A stretch of 47,835 nt of DNA from Prevotella sp. UBA5387 (GTDB lineage Bacteria; Bacteroidota; Bacteroidia; Bacteroidales; Bacteroidaceae), in assembly GCA_002407775.1 (NCBI GenBank), contig DHOP01000042.1, forward strand, positions 1-47,835, read 5' to 3'. The notes under the pieces were generated by a model. The model did no database searches. It saw only the letters and a list, made by a program, of their open reading frames with translations, and was not told the origin of the DNA. The position numbers and the translations under genes are program-made. Every line of letters starts with the position of its first letter. Position 1 is the first letter of the stretch. This document shows, piece by piece, positions 24,481 through 33,657 of this stretch.

Positions 24481-25128
24481 TTATGCGTATTTAACGATAA
24501 TGGTGCCGAGGATCTTACCAACGTGTTCTGCAGCATCGGTGGTACCTTCCAACTCAGCTAGCAAACCTTTGGTCTTAATAAGTTCAATGGCATTTGTTTC
24601 GTTGGCAAAAACTGCCGTAACAGCCTTTTCGTAAACATCATCAGCCTCATTTTCAAAACGATGCAATTTCTCGATGATGTTTTTTAGATTATTCTTATTC
24701 TTGCGTAACGCAGGTAATAAATCCATTGCCTCATCTATTAACTTCGTGCCTTCACAGATAATTCTTCCCAAATCATGGAGGCTTGGATGTATTGTATTAG
24801 GGTTGTAGATGGCCATACGCTTGGAAACACCGTTGATAAGGTCAATGACATCATCCATTCGGTTAGACAGTTCTTGAATGTCCTCACGATCAAATGGCGT
24901 GATAAAAGAAGACTCTAAAGCCTCGAAGATCTCATGTGCAACAACATCTGCATCATGCTCCTTCTCCTTGATACGATGAAAATAATCCTGGCGCTCTTCA
25001 ATAGTATTTGTTTTCAAAGCTTCACCCAACAGGGTTGCAGCTTCAACGCTTAGAACGGAAACCTTCTTCAGGAAATCAAAAAACTTTGGTTCTTTGGGTG
25101 TAAAACGACTTAATAATGAGTTTTGCAT
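24481..25128 (-). CDS. DUF47 (PhoU-like) phosphate transport accessory protein
   Basis: The 215-residue protein is all-helical and has the DUF47/PhoU-like pattern, with acidic metal-binding motifs EKEHDADVVAHEIFEALE and FENEADDVYEKAV spaced as in two PhoU-type three-helix bundles. It contains no TM and is cytoplasmic. The closely linked Pit gene downstream (5-bp gap) supports a role in controlling phosphate uptake. A TATCTTTG element on the minus strand at 25321-25328 could be its promoter, giving a leader of nearly 190 nt. Confidence 0.9.
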   Translation of the reverse strand: MQNSLLSRFTPKEPKFFDFLKKVSVLSVEAATLLGEALKTNTIEERQDYFHRIKEKEHDADVVAHEIFEALESSFITPFDREDIQELSNRMDDVIDLINGVSKRMAIYNPNTIHPSLHDLGRIICEGTKLIDEAMDLLPALRKNKNNLKNIIEKLHRFENEADDVYEKAVTAVFANETNAIELIKTKGLLAELEGTTDAAEHVGKILGTIIVKYA

Positions 25129-25508
25129 TTTTACGTGTAAATTACCCTTTACGGTGAAAATTAATAATATATCTATCTTTGAAGAGTGAATGAAAAATCA
25201 TTGATTATTAGACACTTAAATAAATCAGCATTCAACTTCCCAATCAAATATTGCAAATTTTTTGCAATATTCGCAAAAATTCCTGAATTATGCAAGAAGA
25301 ATAAAGATTAATTCATCTGCCAAAGATAATTTTTTTGGGATAATTTGAGGATGCAGAAAACTCAAGCAAAAAGGGCCTGGTACACTATTAACAATAAGGA
25401 AGCACCGTAGATATAAGTCATTATAAGACAAAACTGTCCGACTCCTTAAGCAAGGGTCGGGCGGCATAGATTGTGATGCAAGTATCTTCTTTTCAAATGA
25501 ACAGTTTA
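25129..25508. other. Intergenic region, no gene seen
   Basis: AT-rich, with a possible minus-strand -7 element (caaagata at 25321-25328) and a weak inverted repeat around 25437-25462 (ccgactcctt / aagggtcgg, one bulge) that may end the VOC gene transcript. Nothing else is recognised. Confidence 0.4.
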
Positions 25509-25925
25509 TTAATCTTCAGCTCGATAGTCTATCATCCACCAGATGCCAAACTTGTCCTGCAAACTTCCGAAATATTCGCCCCAGAACTGGTCTTGCATTA
25601 GCATCTCTACCACACCTCCTTCTGACAAAGCAGCAAACACACGGTCGGCCTCTTCTCTGCTATCGGAAGAAACGCTGATATAGTTATTGTTTCCTTGAAC
25701 CAACGGACTGCCAGGGAAGATATCGGAACCCATCAATACATCGTCGCCAATGGGGAGGGTAACATGTAAAACTCTATTTTTTGCTTCTTCGGGAATTTCC
25801 ATGCCCGGCATGTCGCCCATCCTATGTATTCCACCAAGAAACTCTCCGCCAAAAACAGACTTATAGAAATTGAAAGCTTCTTCAGTTTTACCATCAAAAT
25901 TGAGGTAAGAATTTAGTTTTGTCAT
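25509..25925 (-). CDS. Single-domain VOC protein (PhnB-like)
   Basis: The 138-residue protein begins KLNSYLNFDGKTEEAFNFYK and ends FGIWWMIDYRAED, the pattern of the PhnB/glyoxalase-like VOC fold used for metal-dependent or antibiotic-binding activities. Two beta-alpha-beta-beta-beta halves are visible. PhnB itself has no assigned function. It follows a tandem-domain relative of the same superfamily (25974-26828, same strand, 48-bp gap), so both may be co-transcribed. Substrate unknown. Confidence 0.88.
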   Translation of the reverse strand: MTKLNSYLNFDGKTEEAFNFYKSVFGGEFLGGIHRMGDMPGMEIPEEAKNRVLHVTLPIGDDVLMGSDIFPGSPLVQGNNNYISVSSDSREEADRVFAALSEGGVVEMLMQDQFWGEYFGSLQDKFGIWWMIDYRAED

Positions 25926-25973
25926 ATTCTGAAATTTAAATGTTTAATATATGTGTGAAATGAGGAAGTGTAG

Positions 25974-26828
25974 TTATTGATTGACTGTCTCAGCCGCCTT
26001 CCTTAATATGTTTAAATCCGGTTTGTTCATCTTCATCAATTCTTCCATCACCTTGGGCGATTTGGACATCCATTCGTCCAACTGGGTAGGCACAAGTTGC
26101 CAACTGATACCAAACTGATCTTTGAGCCATCCGCACCTACTTTCCTCACCACCATTGGATGTGAGAATGCTCCAATAGTCATCGATTTCTTCCTGATAAT
26201 TACATTCGACAATAATTGACATGCCCTCGGAAAAAGTGAAATCAAATTCCAGCGAACTATCCATCATCATGAGCAGATAATCATTGATCATGAATTCGCC
26301 ATGCTGAACATTGGTGGCGGGTTCTCCACTTGAAGGGTCATAGTGCATCATGACGCGCATCTCAGAATGTGGGAAAAGCGATGTATATAATTGTGCCGCT
26401 TCTGTTGCACGACCGTTTACAGCACCGGTAAACATCAACGTAGGCACGACCTTCTGAATGATATGACTCGGAGAGCGTGCCGTGTATAACTGCCATGAAA
26501 CATTGTACTTATCCTGCACCCATCCATACTTGCGGCTGAATGGATAGGCATCGAGCGCCATAATCGATTCGCCACCCTGAATAAGGCTATCCCAGATTTC
26601 TTCCACTTCAGATTCTACCATCGCCATGAACATCAGGGAGATGGTCATATTGGGTTTGTAGATATCGCCACCGTTAAGCAGCATGATCTTCTGGCCAAAC
26701 ATTTCGAGCATGACCACTAATGGATTCTCTTCTGATATTCTGGTTTCTGGGAATATTCCGCAATAACAATCGGCCATTTCACGGGCATTGTTATTGCACC
26801 AGATGCATGGATAAATGGAATTGTTCAT
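25974..26828 (-). CDS. Tandem VOC-domain protein (PhnB-like, two domains)
   Basis: The 284-residue protein has two VOC-type domains: about 1-120 (SIYPCIWCNNNAREMADCY ... YGWVQDKYNVSWQLY) and about 127-255 (VPTLMFTGAVNGRATEAAQL ... CGWLKDQFGISWQLVP), each ending with the G-W-(V/L)-x-D-(K/Q)-(Y/F)-x-(V/I)-SWQL signature. Databases often call this family 3-demethylubiquinone-9 3-methyltransferase-like, a name that should not be taken as activity. The last 35 residues form a helical tail. Cytoplasmic, no signal peptide. It is probably transcribed with the single-domain VOC gene downstream. Confidence 0.88.
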   Translation of the reverse strand: MNNSIYPCIWCNNNAREMADCYCGIFPETRISEENPLVVMLEMFGQKIMLLNGGDIYKPNMTISLMFMAMVESEVEEIWDSLIQGGESIMALDAYPFSRKYGWVQDKYNVSWQLYTARSPSHIIQKVVPTLMFTGAVNGRATEAAQLYTSLFPHSEMRVMMHYDPSSGEPATNVQHGEFMINDYLLMMMDSSLEFDFTFSEGMSIIVECNYQEEIDDYWSILTSNGGEESRCGWLKDQFGISWQLVPTQLDEWMSKSPKVMEELMKMNKPDLNILRKAAETVNQ

Positions 26829-27054
26829 ATTCGTTGGAATTTTTCTGGACGTAAATATGGACTGAAATTTTTCTGAATCACTTATAGATCACAAAGAAAG
26901 GCAGAAGGTTTCGATTATCCAAACGTCATTAACATAATTTACTGAGTGTAGGGATTCTTTATTATCTTGCAACAACCTTTTAGTTAAGAAGCCCATCTCC
27001 TATCATGCCAATACTCGCCTACTCTTCTGTCTTTCTACGTGATAAACGAAAAAA

Positions 27055-27081
27055 GCTGCACTGTCCAAAAAACAGTGCAGC
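27055..27081 (-). terminator. Intrinsic terminator after the yceI-like gene
   Basis: A perfect 10-bp stem (gctgcactgt / acagtgcagc) with a 7-nt loop lies 33 bp beyond the stop codon at 27114. On the minus strand it is followed by ttttttcgt. Confidence 0.85.
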
Positions 27082-27113
27082 CAACTTTATCGTAAAATCA
27101 TGTCAGAACATTA

Positions 27114-27689
27114 TTATTTATCAGGGCTAAATTCCGCGTTTGCAATAATTTGCACATTATTGCTAATGATTGCATCGGGGAACTTCGGACCTAGATTATA
27201 ATCCGTACGCTTCAGGGTGCCTTTAACTTGGAAGCCGGCTGTAGTGCGATTATTCATTGGATTGGTCGTCTTTCCAAAGAACGTGGCATATAGCTTGATG
27301 GGCTTTGTAACACCGTGAAAGATGAGATTACCGTAGATATATCCCTTATTGGCATTGATCTTGACAAGCTTGGTGCTCTTGAATGTCATTGTAGGATATT
27401 TCTCTGCATCAAAGAAGTCGGCTGATCTCAAGTGGTTGTCACGAGGATCCACGTCTGTATCAATGCTTGCCACCTTAGCTGTCAGGGTAATCTTTGCATC
27501 ACTGTAATCTGGCTTGGACGTCGTGACGGTTGCATTGAAGTCTGCAAAGCGTCCGTCAACCTCAGAAATCAGCAAGTGCTTTACCACAAACCCTAAGCGC
27601 GAATGCTGCGGGTCGTTTGTCCATGTTGTCTGTGCGCTAGCTGCCAATGTTATCAACATTACAGCAGCTATTATCATATATCTCTTCAT
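27114..27689 (-). CDS. YceI-family periplasmic protein
   Basis: The 191-residue protein has a signal peptide (MKRYMIIAAVMLITLAASA) and the full YceI pattern: DPQHSRLGFVVKHLLISEVDGRF near the N-terminus, VDPRDNHLRSADFFDAEKYPTMTFKS in the middle and LGPKFPDAIISNNVQI near the end. YceI proteins have a lipocalin-like barrel that binds polyisoprenoid or other long hydrophobic molecules in the periplasm. The gene follows a SnoaL-like gene by 22 bp on the same strand, forming a two-gene operon with a terminator after it. Confidence 0.92.
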   Translation of the reverse strand: MKRYMIIAAVMLITLAASAQTTWTNDPQHSRLGFVVKHLLISEVDGRFADFNATVTTSKPDYSDAKITLTAKVASIDTDVDPRDNHLRSADFFDAEKYPTMTFKSTKLVKINANKGYIYGNLIFHGVTKPIKLYATFFGKTTNPMNNRTTAGFQVKGTLKRTDYNLGPKFPDAIISNNVQIIANAEFSPDK

Positions 27690-27711
27690 AGGGGAATTCC
27701 TTTCAATTAAA

Positions 27712-28281
27712 CTAATTACCTAGGCCCATCTGATCCAAATATGTCTTATTGTCCCAGAAAAGGTATTCTTCGGTCATGATACCGTTTTTCCAGATACCTA
27801 TTGTTGCCATTGGTAAGTTGAATGTCTTGCCTGTTGGCTGGATGTATTGACCATTACCTATTGGCATCGGCTCTGTGAACGTGCCTGTCATCCATCCCAT
27901 CACTGCGGTAACATTTCCCTGTCCTATGCGAATTGGATGTTCTGTTATCCTTGTGTCTGGAGCATATACGAACATGGCATCGAGGGTTTTGATATGTTGT
28001 TCCAGACCTTGCTCAATATGTCCGTCGGGGAAATGAACGATGACATCCTTGGAATGACTTTCATGGAAACGCTCCCAGTCACGGCGAGAGAACACATTGA
28101 AGTCGAGGGTATCGAATTTCTCCAGTAGTTTTGCAATCTCTTTATTTGATGCTACAAGTGCCTTGGCTTGATTCAAGACAGCCGTCTTGGAATTCTTTTT
28201 CTGAGCCATCACACCATTTGTTCCTAACACTAAGGCAAGCATTAATATCATACCTACCTTTGTTATCATTGACTTTTTCAT
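27712..28281 (-). CDS. Exported SnoaL-like (ester cyclase/NTF2-fold) protein
   Basis: The 189-residue protein has a signal peptide ending near GTNGVMAQ and then a SnoaL/NTF2-like domain (about 50-185), with DFNVFSRRDWERFHESHSKD, FPDGHIEQGLEQHIK and a C-terminal KNGIMTEEYLFWDNKTYLDQ segment. This fold covers polyketide cyclases and many uncharacterised proteins, so no reaction is assigned. It is the first gene of an operon with the YceI-like gene. A TAACTTTG element lies 40 bp upstream. The divergent-looking neighbour AraC is actually on the same strand, upstream, and could regulate it. Confidence 0.82.
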   Translation of the reverse strand: MKKSMITKVGMILMLALVLGTNGVMAQKKNSKTAVLNQAKALVASNKEIAKLLEKFDTLDFNVFSRRDWERFHESHSKDVIVHFPDGHIEQGLEQHIKTLDAMFVYAPDTRITEHPIRIGQGNVTAVMGWMTGTFTEPMPIGNGQYIQPTGKTFNLPMATIGIWKNGIMTEEYLFWDNKTYLDQMGLGN

Positions 28282-28321
28282 TGCTATCGTTTTTTTAAAT
28301 TATTATTTCTTTTTACTGATG

Positions 28322-28329
28322 CAAAGTTA
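28322..28329 (-). promoter_or_regulatory. -7 element (TAACTTTG) for the SnoaL-like/yceI operon
   Basis: The minus strand reads TAACTTTG, matching TAnnTTTG, 40 bp before the start codon at 28281. No clear -33 was found, as may be expected for an activator-dependent promoter. Confidence 0.5.
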
Positions 28330-28393
28330 CGGGAAAAAGCAGTGTGCTAGGTAACACATTTAGGAAGAAGAGTTGTGATAATCGGAAAACGTT

Positions 28394-28444
28394 TTAACCA
28401 AAATCGGTCATTAGGATTAAAACCTAATGACCGATTTTGGTTAA
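28394..28444 (-). terminator. Long perfect hairpin overlapping the AraC-gene stop codon
   Basis: A perfect 22-bp stem (28394-28415 and 28423-28444) with a 7-nt loop. The stem includes the TAA of the AraC-type regulator gene (28441-28443). It isolates that gene from the downstream operon. The trailing U-tract on the minus strand is weak (aaaacgtttt). Confidence 0.8.
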
Positions 28445-29268
28445 ATCATAGCGCGCATCTCCTTTCGCAAGGTAGAAGGCGACAAACCAGCCTTCTTCTT
28501 AAAGACATGGGTGAAGTAGGTCTTTTCGTTGAAACCCAGGACATACCCAATGTCCGCTATGCTCTTATCGGTAGTAACTAGAAGGTTTTTGGCTTCGAGC
28601 AACTTACGTGTCTCAACAATCTCGGAAACACTTTGGTGCATCACTCGCTGACATATCATATTGAGGTTACGGGAGCTCATAAATAGTTTCTCGGCATAAT
28701 ACTCCACACTCCTTGGCTCACGGAAATGCTTCTCTAGGATTTGAAGAAAATCTCTGAATATCTTGTTTTGCAAGTTTATATTGCCCTCTGGACCTTTAGA
28801 GATGCTTCGCTTATCCGATTCTATCATACAGATAAGCGTAGTGAGCAAATGCTTAACCACTGCTCCATCGGCATCTTCCCTCGAATATTCGTCGAACATC
28901 ATTGAACACAAAGTATCAAGCCGCGTGACACTGCCATGGAGTTTGAGGTACATGTTAGCATTGTCATGGAAAGACGAGTACAACTGGAAGGCGGTTTCTG
29001 CGATAAAGTCCTTCTTAAAGAGGATAACCCAGATATCACAGCGTCCGTCCTTGGCAAGGTGTTTGAGCTGGTGTGTCTTACCTTCTGTTATAAAACTCAC
29101 ATATGGTGCATCAACCGTTTCGGTCCGGAAGTCGATATAGTGTTCGATCTGTCCTTCCAGGCCAATCAACAATTCCTCAAACTCATGTACGTGTGGATCT
29201 GCAGGTTCTGCCGCTTCGCGGGCAGCATCGTCCACTCCAAACTTATAGATTCTGAATAACTCTTCCAT
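28441..29268 (-). CDS. AraC-family transcriptional regulator
   Basis: The start is placed at ATG 29268 (MEELFRIYKFGVDDA), giving 275 residues; an upstream TTG at 29283 is less likely. The N-terminal part (about 15-110) is a cupin-like sensor domain with HVHEFEELLIGLEG. The C-terminal part (about 170-275) is the AraC double helix-turn-helix, with SVEYYAEKLFMSSRNLNMIC and SIADIGYVLGFNEKTYFTHV followed by the FKKKAGLSPSTLRKE signature. It is a cytoplasmic DNA-binding regulator. The nearest downstream genes encode the exported SnoaL-like and YceI-like proteins, which are plausible targets. The ligand is unknown. Confidence 0.92.
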   Translation of the reverse strand: MEELFRIYKFGVDDAAREAAEPADPHVHEFEELLIGLEGQIEHYIDFRTETVDAPYVSFITEGKTHQLKHLAKDGRCDIWVILFKKDFIAETAFQLYSSFHDNANMYLKLHGSVTRLDTLCSMMFDEYSREDADGAVVKHLLTTLICMIESDKRSISKGPEGNINLQNKIFRDFLQILEKHFREPRSVEYYAEKLFMSSRNLNMICQRVMHQSVSEIVETRKLLEAKNLLVTTDKSIADIGYVLGFNEKTYFTHVFKKKAGLSPSTLRKEMRAMI

Positions 29269-29323
29269 GTTGCAAAGAAACAAAGAAGGCTTTAATTATG
29301 CAAATATCATAGAAAGAAAATGA

Positions 29324-29360
29324 AGAGCATCGAACCCGCATTGGTGGAGTTCGATGCTCT
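29324..29360 (-). terminator. Hairpin, likely terminator of the fructan locus
   Basis: A perfect 12-bp stem (agagcatcgaac / gttcgatgctct) with a 13-nt loop. On the minus strand it is followed by tcattttctttct. It lies about 380 bp beyond the fructokinase stop, past the dispersed repeat. Confidence 0.65.
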
Positions 29361-29409
29361 GGTTTAAACTTTGAAGAAAGAGCTTATCTCTTTATTTCAC
29401 GTGAGTTTG

Positions 29410-29655
29410 GCGAATTAGCTCAAAGCAAGTTATGCTTACTTTCATATCGATCGTTCAAATGACAAATAAGGCTTTCTCTGCAAATAGCATAACCCTTAGA
29501 GGGTGATTCAATTTGATTTACGCAGTAATTCAATTTGATTTACTCGATGATTCAATTTGATTTACTCGGTGATTCAATTTGATTTACACACTAAAACAAA
29601 CCATTTTACTCAACAAATACATAGTTATCATTAAATCTTAATTCATCGAATTCAC
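29410..29655. repeat. Dispersed intergenic repeat, copy B, with four 22-bp units
   Basis: This segment has the same order of motifs as 16092-16255 (aattagctcaa, tcgttcaaatgacaaataa, gcataac, then the 22-bp units, then actcaacaaatacatagtta). The tandem array lies at 29504-29591: four units of 22 bp, consensus tgattcaatttgatttactc plus two bases. Copy number differs between the loci (one near 16186, two at 6081, four here). Confidence 0.8.
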
Positions 29656-29737
29656 GTTATTTAGTTCCGACAAGGAGCACCACAAATAATATGATGGTAA
29701 TAAACCTCTAGGGAATTGTTTTATTCTCCCTATGAGT

Positions 29738-30616
29738 TTACAAAGTACTTGTCATTGATTCTGGCAATTTGGGCATGGCCCCTTTCTGCGTGCAAACATA
29801 AGCGCTTACATCCACGGCAAGACGGTGTGCCTCTTTGATGGACTTCCCTGAGAGAATAGACGCAGTAAAGGCTCCAGTGAACGAATCCCCTGCTCCAACT
29901 GTATCAGCAACTTCTACTATTGGTGTTTCCACAAAACTCATATTGCCCGGTGAGAAGACATAGCTCCCCTGCGTGCCACAGGTAAGAACAAGAATATCAA
30001 GATTGTACTTGCTTAACAGAATCCAGCATTGATTTTCAACGCTAACTTCTGAAAAATCAAACATCTTGGAAATGATAACGAGTTCCTCATCGTTAATCTT
30101 CAGAATATTGCAACGCTTCAAAGAGTTCTCGATAATCTCCTTTGAATAGAAGTTCGCCCGCAAATTGATATCATAGATCCTCAAACAATCATCTGGCGTT
30201 GTGTCCAAGAAATTCATAATTGTTGTATGAGAAGTCTCATTACGCTGAGCCAAAGAACCAAAGCAAACGGCACTGGCATTGGCAGCGACTTTCTCTATCT
30301 CCTTTGTGAAAGGAATGTTGTCCCAAGCGACGTCAGTCTTAATGTCATAGGTGGGCACACCTTTGCAATCTATGGTAACGCCAACTGTACCTGTAGGAAA
30401 CGGCACACGAGGCATGATATAATTCAAACCTTTATTGTCAAACTCTTGCACTGTCATGTCTCCGAGTGCATCATTTCCCAGGGCGCTGACTGCGATGGCG
30501 GGGTGTCCAAACTGACTGGCGTGATAAGCAAAGTTTGCTGGCGCTCCGCCCAACTTTGCTCCTTCAGGAAGCATGTCCCACAAGGCCTCGCCCAGGCCTA
30601 TAATACTACGTTGCAT
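29738..30616 (-). CDS. Fructokinase (PfkB family)
   Basis: The 292-residue cytoplasmic kinase has both PfkB family signatures: GGAPANFA at 23-30 with the nearby HASQFG and SALGNDALG, and DTVGAGDSFTGAF at 238-250, where Asp244 is the expected catalytic base. A sugar kinase at the end of a GH32/SusCD operon is expected to phosphorylate fructose; the equivalent gene in the B. thetaiotaomicron fructan locus is a fructokinase. It is separated from the MFS porter gene by 12 bp and is the last gene of the operon. Specificity for fructose is inferred from context. Confidence 0.9.
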   Translation of the reverse strand: MQRSIIGLGEALWDMLPEGAKLGGAPANFAYHASQFGHPAIAVSALGNDALGDMTVQEFDNKGLNYIMPRVPFPTGTVGVTIDCKGVPTYDIKTDVAWDNIPFTKEIEKVAANASAVCFGSLAQRNETSHTTIMNFLDTTPDDCLRIYDINLRANFYSKEIIENSLKRCNILKINDEELVIISKMFDFSEVSVENQCWILLSKYNLDILVLTCGTQGSYVFSPGNMSFVETPIVEVADTVGAGDSFTGAFTASILSGKSIKEAHRLAVDVSAYVCTQKGAMPKLPESMTSTL

Positions 30617-30628
30617 AGGATGAAAGAT

Positions 30629-31804
30629 TTAGTATTTTACTTTTGGAATATACGAGAAAAGATAGATTACACCTACGATCATGATCATGACCGCACCAGC
30701 CTGACCAATAGCGTCACTGGCCACGCCCATCAGCAATGGGAAAACGGTTCCGCCGAAGAGTCCCATGATCATGAGTCCGCTCACTGCATTTTTCTTATCG
30801 GGAACAGAAAGCAAGGCTTGAGAGAAGATGATGGAGAAGATATTGGAGTTGCCGTAGCCTACTAAGGCAATGGCAACGTAAAGCACCAACTTGCTTGTAC
30901 CAAGGAACATCCCGAGCATGCTCAAAGCCATCATGGCAATGCTGATGATAAAGAACGTTCGGCTCTTCATGATTCGAAGGAAGAAACTACCCGTAAGACA
31001 GCCGATGGTACGGAAGATGAAATAGAGACTGGTAGCAAAAGCTGCTTCGTTCAAAGTCATGCCCAACCTCTCAATGAGAAGTTTGGGTGCAGTGGTGTTG
31101 GTACCTACATCGATACCTACATGGCACATGATACCCAAGAAGCTCAATAAAACGATGGGCGTGCCCAACATCTTGAATGCACTGGAGAAATTCTTGACAA
31201 CTGAGTTGCTTTCATTTTCATCTACCAAGTCCGTCTCCTCCTCGATGGGCGTGGATGCCAAGAGCAGGGTGGCGATGATTCCGATGATCATATAGATGGG
31301 GAAAAGCACGCGCCAACCTAAGCCAAAACTTGGAATGGTAGCGGAGGCACCCCACATGGCAATATACGGAGCCATGAAGGAGGCGATGGCCTTAACGAAC
31401 TGACCGAAAGTAAGCGTGGATGCAAGATTGCCTTTGATTACAGTTGACACCAAAGGATTGAGAGATGTTTGCATCAATGTGTTGCCTATGCCCAGCAGAG
31501 AAAAAGAGATGAGCATTACATAGAAATCTTCTGAGAAAATAGGAAGAAGCAATGACAGAATGGTAATTACCAATGAGAGAACGACTGTCTTCTTGCGTCC
31601 AATCTTGTTCATCATCACACTCGTGGGAACAGAGAAAATGAGGAACCAGAAGAACACCAATGAAGGGAGAATATTGGCGACAGAGTCGCTGAGCCCTAGG
31701 TCTGCTTTTACATAGTTGGATGCTATGCCTACCAAATCGACAAAGCCCATAGCAAAAAAGCAAAGCATGACAGGGATGAATACGAGTTTGCTTGTTTTAT
31801 TCAT
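30629..31804 (-). CDS. MFS sugar porter, predicted fructose importer
   Basis: The 391-residue inner-membrane protein has twelve predicted helices and the MFS loop 2-3 motif NKIGRKKTVVL. Features such as FVDLVGIASNYVKADLGLSD near the N-terminus and SLLGIGNTLMQTSLNPLVS resemble the fucose/glucose-galactose (FHS) symporters of Bacteroidota. In the B. thetaiotaomicron fructan locus a porter of this kind stands next to the fructokinase, as here. It should import fructose released in the periplasm. It lies 124 bp after the GH32 gene and 12 bp before the kinase gene. Confidence 0.88.
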   Translation of the reverse strand: MNKTSKLVFIPVMLCFFAMGFVDLVGIASNYVKADLGLSDSVANILPSLVFFWFLIFSVPTSVMMNKIGRKKTVVLSLVITILSLLLPIFSEDFYVMLISFSLLGIGNTLMQTSLNPLVSTVIKGNLASTLTFGQFVKAIASFMAPYIAMWGASATIPSFGLGWRVLFPIYMIIGIIATLLLASTPIEEETDLVDENESNSVVKNFSSAFKMLGTPIVLLSFLGIMCHVGIDVGTNTTAPKLLIERLGMTLNEAAFATSLYFIFRTIGCLTGSFFLRIMKSRTFFIISIAMMALSMLGMFLGTSKLVLYVAIALVGYGNSNIFSIIFSQALLSVPDKKNAVSGLMIMGLFGGTVFPLLMGVASDAIGQAGAVMIMIVGVIYLFSYIPKVKY

Positions 31805-31928
31805 ATTTGTTTGTGTAAGTCGCTTAAAAATTGACTAGAAGTTGAATTCCTATTTCATTAATCATTCATCGAGAAGATTCTAAATTGATGAAAGGAAATA
31901 GAAACATTTAATGATGAAATACCTGGAG

Positions 31929-33641
31929 TTATTTTAATGGATATATCTTGTAACTTCCGTTCTTTACCTTAATAGTATTGTAGGGTGCAGCGGGGAACAC
32001 GAGATTGGTCATGGCCATCTTTCCATCTGCATCAAGCGCCTCGATACTACTGTGATCGATGAATAATTGAAGAGTTTTGATTTTCCCTCTAGTAGGTGCC
32101 TTGGTTATCGCAGCGAAGTCATTGCTGAAGCTTGTGTCCCCACTTTTGGTACGATCCATTGTGAATGTTCCTGCCTTGGCATCGTAAACCATGGTCACCT
32201 GTTCTCCCTTTGAATTTGAGAGGGTAATGAGTGTATTCGACTTCAACGTTACATCTACTCGGCATGCGGGAAGTAAACCTTTCACTGCTTTGTCACTAAA
32301 TGCTGCCATGGTCTCCTTACTGGCCTTTACACTGCAGTAGTTTTTTCCTTGATAAGTAAAGAGAGACAAGTCACGGGCGATAGAGTTTGCAGAGCGATAC
32401 TGTTTGGTGGGTACTTGGTTGGCATACTGCCAGTTGCTCATCCATGCCAATGCAACATGGCGACCGTCAGGCGCATTGTCAAAAGTAACAGTGGCATAGT
32501 GGTCTTTACCATAGTCCATCCATAATGCTTGTTCTCCTTTATTTGGAGTTTCACAGATAAATTGGTGGCCATCGAATGTTCCTACAAAATATTGAGTAGC
32601 CGAACCGCCGTATGGTCCTCCTGGGTTGATGTTGCAGATGAGTATCCATTTTCCACCCTCCATGCGCATCAAGTCTGGGCACTCCCAAACACCATCATGA
32701 TTTCCATAGCCATCCCCAAAACTGCTCTCATATTTCCAATCCTTCAGGTTGCTCGACGAGTAAATGTTCATGCGCTGACCTGCAGCCAAAATCAGGTTCC
32801 ACTTGTTGATGTCCGAATTCCAAAACATATGTGGGTCACGGAAATCGGGAACGTTAGAGGTAAGGATGGGATTACCTGGATATTTCGTGAATGTCTTGCC
32901 ATTGTCAGTGCTATAGGCAAGGCTTTGTGTCTGACCTTGTCCTGCCGAAGTGTACATTGCCACAATAGCGTCCGAGCCAAATCCGGCAGTATTGTTCTTG
33001 TCAACTACAGCAGAACCGCTAAAGATCGTTCCAAGGGCATCAGGCTCGATAGCCTCACCTTCAAAGGTCCAGTGCACGAGATCACGTGACGTGGAATGGC
33101 CCCAAGTCATATTCTCCCATTGTGATCCGTAAGGGTTGTGTTGGAAATAAAGGTGCCAGACTCCATCTTTATAGAACATGCCGTTAGGATCATTCATCCA
33201 ACCGAATGCTGGCGTGTGGTGATAGGTAGGACGGAACTTTTCCTTGTTCGCTTTATCGAATGAGTCAGAATACTTTATTCCCTTCCAACAAACATAGTCT
33301 TTAGTAGCAATAGGATTGGTAGATGTTGCCGTTGTGTTAGCACGTGGCAAGGAGATATCCAGCAATGCCTCTCCCTCTTTGAAATTGTCAAGCGCCAATG
33401 GAACGAAATAGTCGACATTGTTAACAGCTAACCGGCAATTCAATTCCTTAACCACTTTATTGTCTTGAATGACACGGATGTGAGCATTCTCTTGTTTCTC
33501 CTCTACAGGTAGGAGAAGATACTTTGAGGAAGTTGAAATCCGCTGCATCACATGGGTGTCGCTCAACACGTGGGTTTCCTGAGCATAAGAAATACTTAGT
33601 CCGAGGAACTGGGCGATTATGAGGAAAAATAGTTTTTTCAT
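31929..33641 (-). CDS. GH32 fructan hydrolase with N-terminal accessory domain
   Basis: The 570-residue enzyme has a signal peptide (cleavage near Ala20), an N-terminal beta domain (about 25-135; DUF4980-like), a five-bladed propeller (about 140-430) and a C-terminal beta-sandwich to the end. All GH32 catalytic motifs are intact: WMNDPNG at 148-154 (nucleophile Asp151), FRDP at 267-270 (transition-state Asp269) and WECPD at 319-323 (acid/base Glu320). It should hydrolyse beta-linked fructans (levan or inulin) by retention. No lipobox is present, so it is probably periplasmic. Endo or exo action and linkage cannot be read from sequence. The gene follows the second GH32 gene by 16 bp. Confidence 0.93.
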   Translation of the reverse strand: MKKLFFLIIAQFLGLSISYAQETHVLSDTHVMQRISTSSKYLLLPVEEKQENAHIRVIQDNKVVKELNCRLAVNNVDYFVPLALDNFKEGEALLDISLPRANTTATSTNPIATKDYVCWKGIKYSDSFDKANKEKFRPTYHHTPAFGWMNDPNGMFYKDGVWHLYFQHNPYGSQWENMTWGHSTSRDLVHWTFEGEAIEPDALGTIFSGSAVVDKNNTAGFGSDAIVAMYTSAGQGQTQSLAYSTDNGKTFTKYPGNPILTSNVPDFRDPHMFWNSDINKWNLILAAGQRMNIYSSSNLKDWKYESSFGDGYGNHDGVWECPDLMRMEGGKWILICNINPGGPYGGSATQYFVGTFDGHQFICETPNKGEQALWMDYGKDHYATVTFDNAPDGRHVALAWMSNWQYANQVPTKQYRSANSIARDLSLFTYQGKNYCSVKASKETMAAFSDKAVKGLLPACRVDVTLKSNTLITLSNSKGEQVTMVYDAKAGTFTMDRTKSGDTSFSNDFAAITKAPTRGKIKTLQLFIDHSSIEALDADGKMAMTNLVFPAAPYNTIKVKNGSYKIYPLK

Positions 33642-33657
33642 TTTGTTCTATCCGTTT

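Noticed and set aside
29269..29283. TTG start for the AraC-type regulator
   Set aside because: An ATG five codons later gives the normal family N-terminus.
29504..29591. Four 22-bp tandem units considered as a CRISPR array
   Set aside because: The units are directly adjacent with no spacers, and there are no cas genes.
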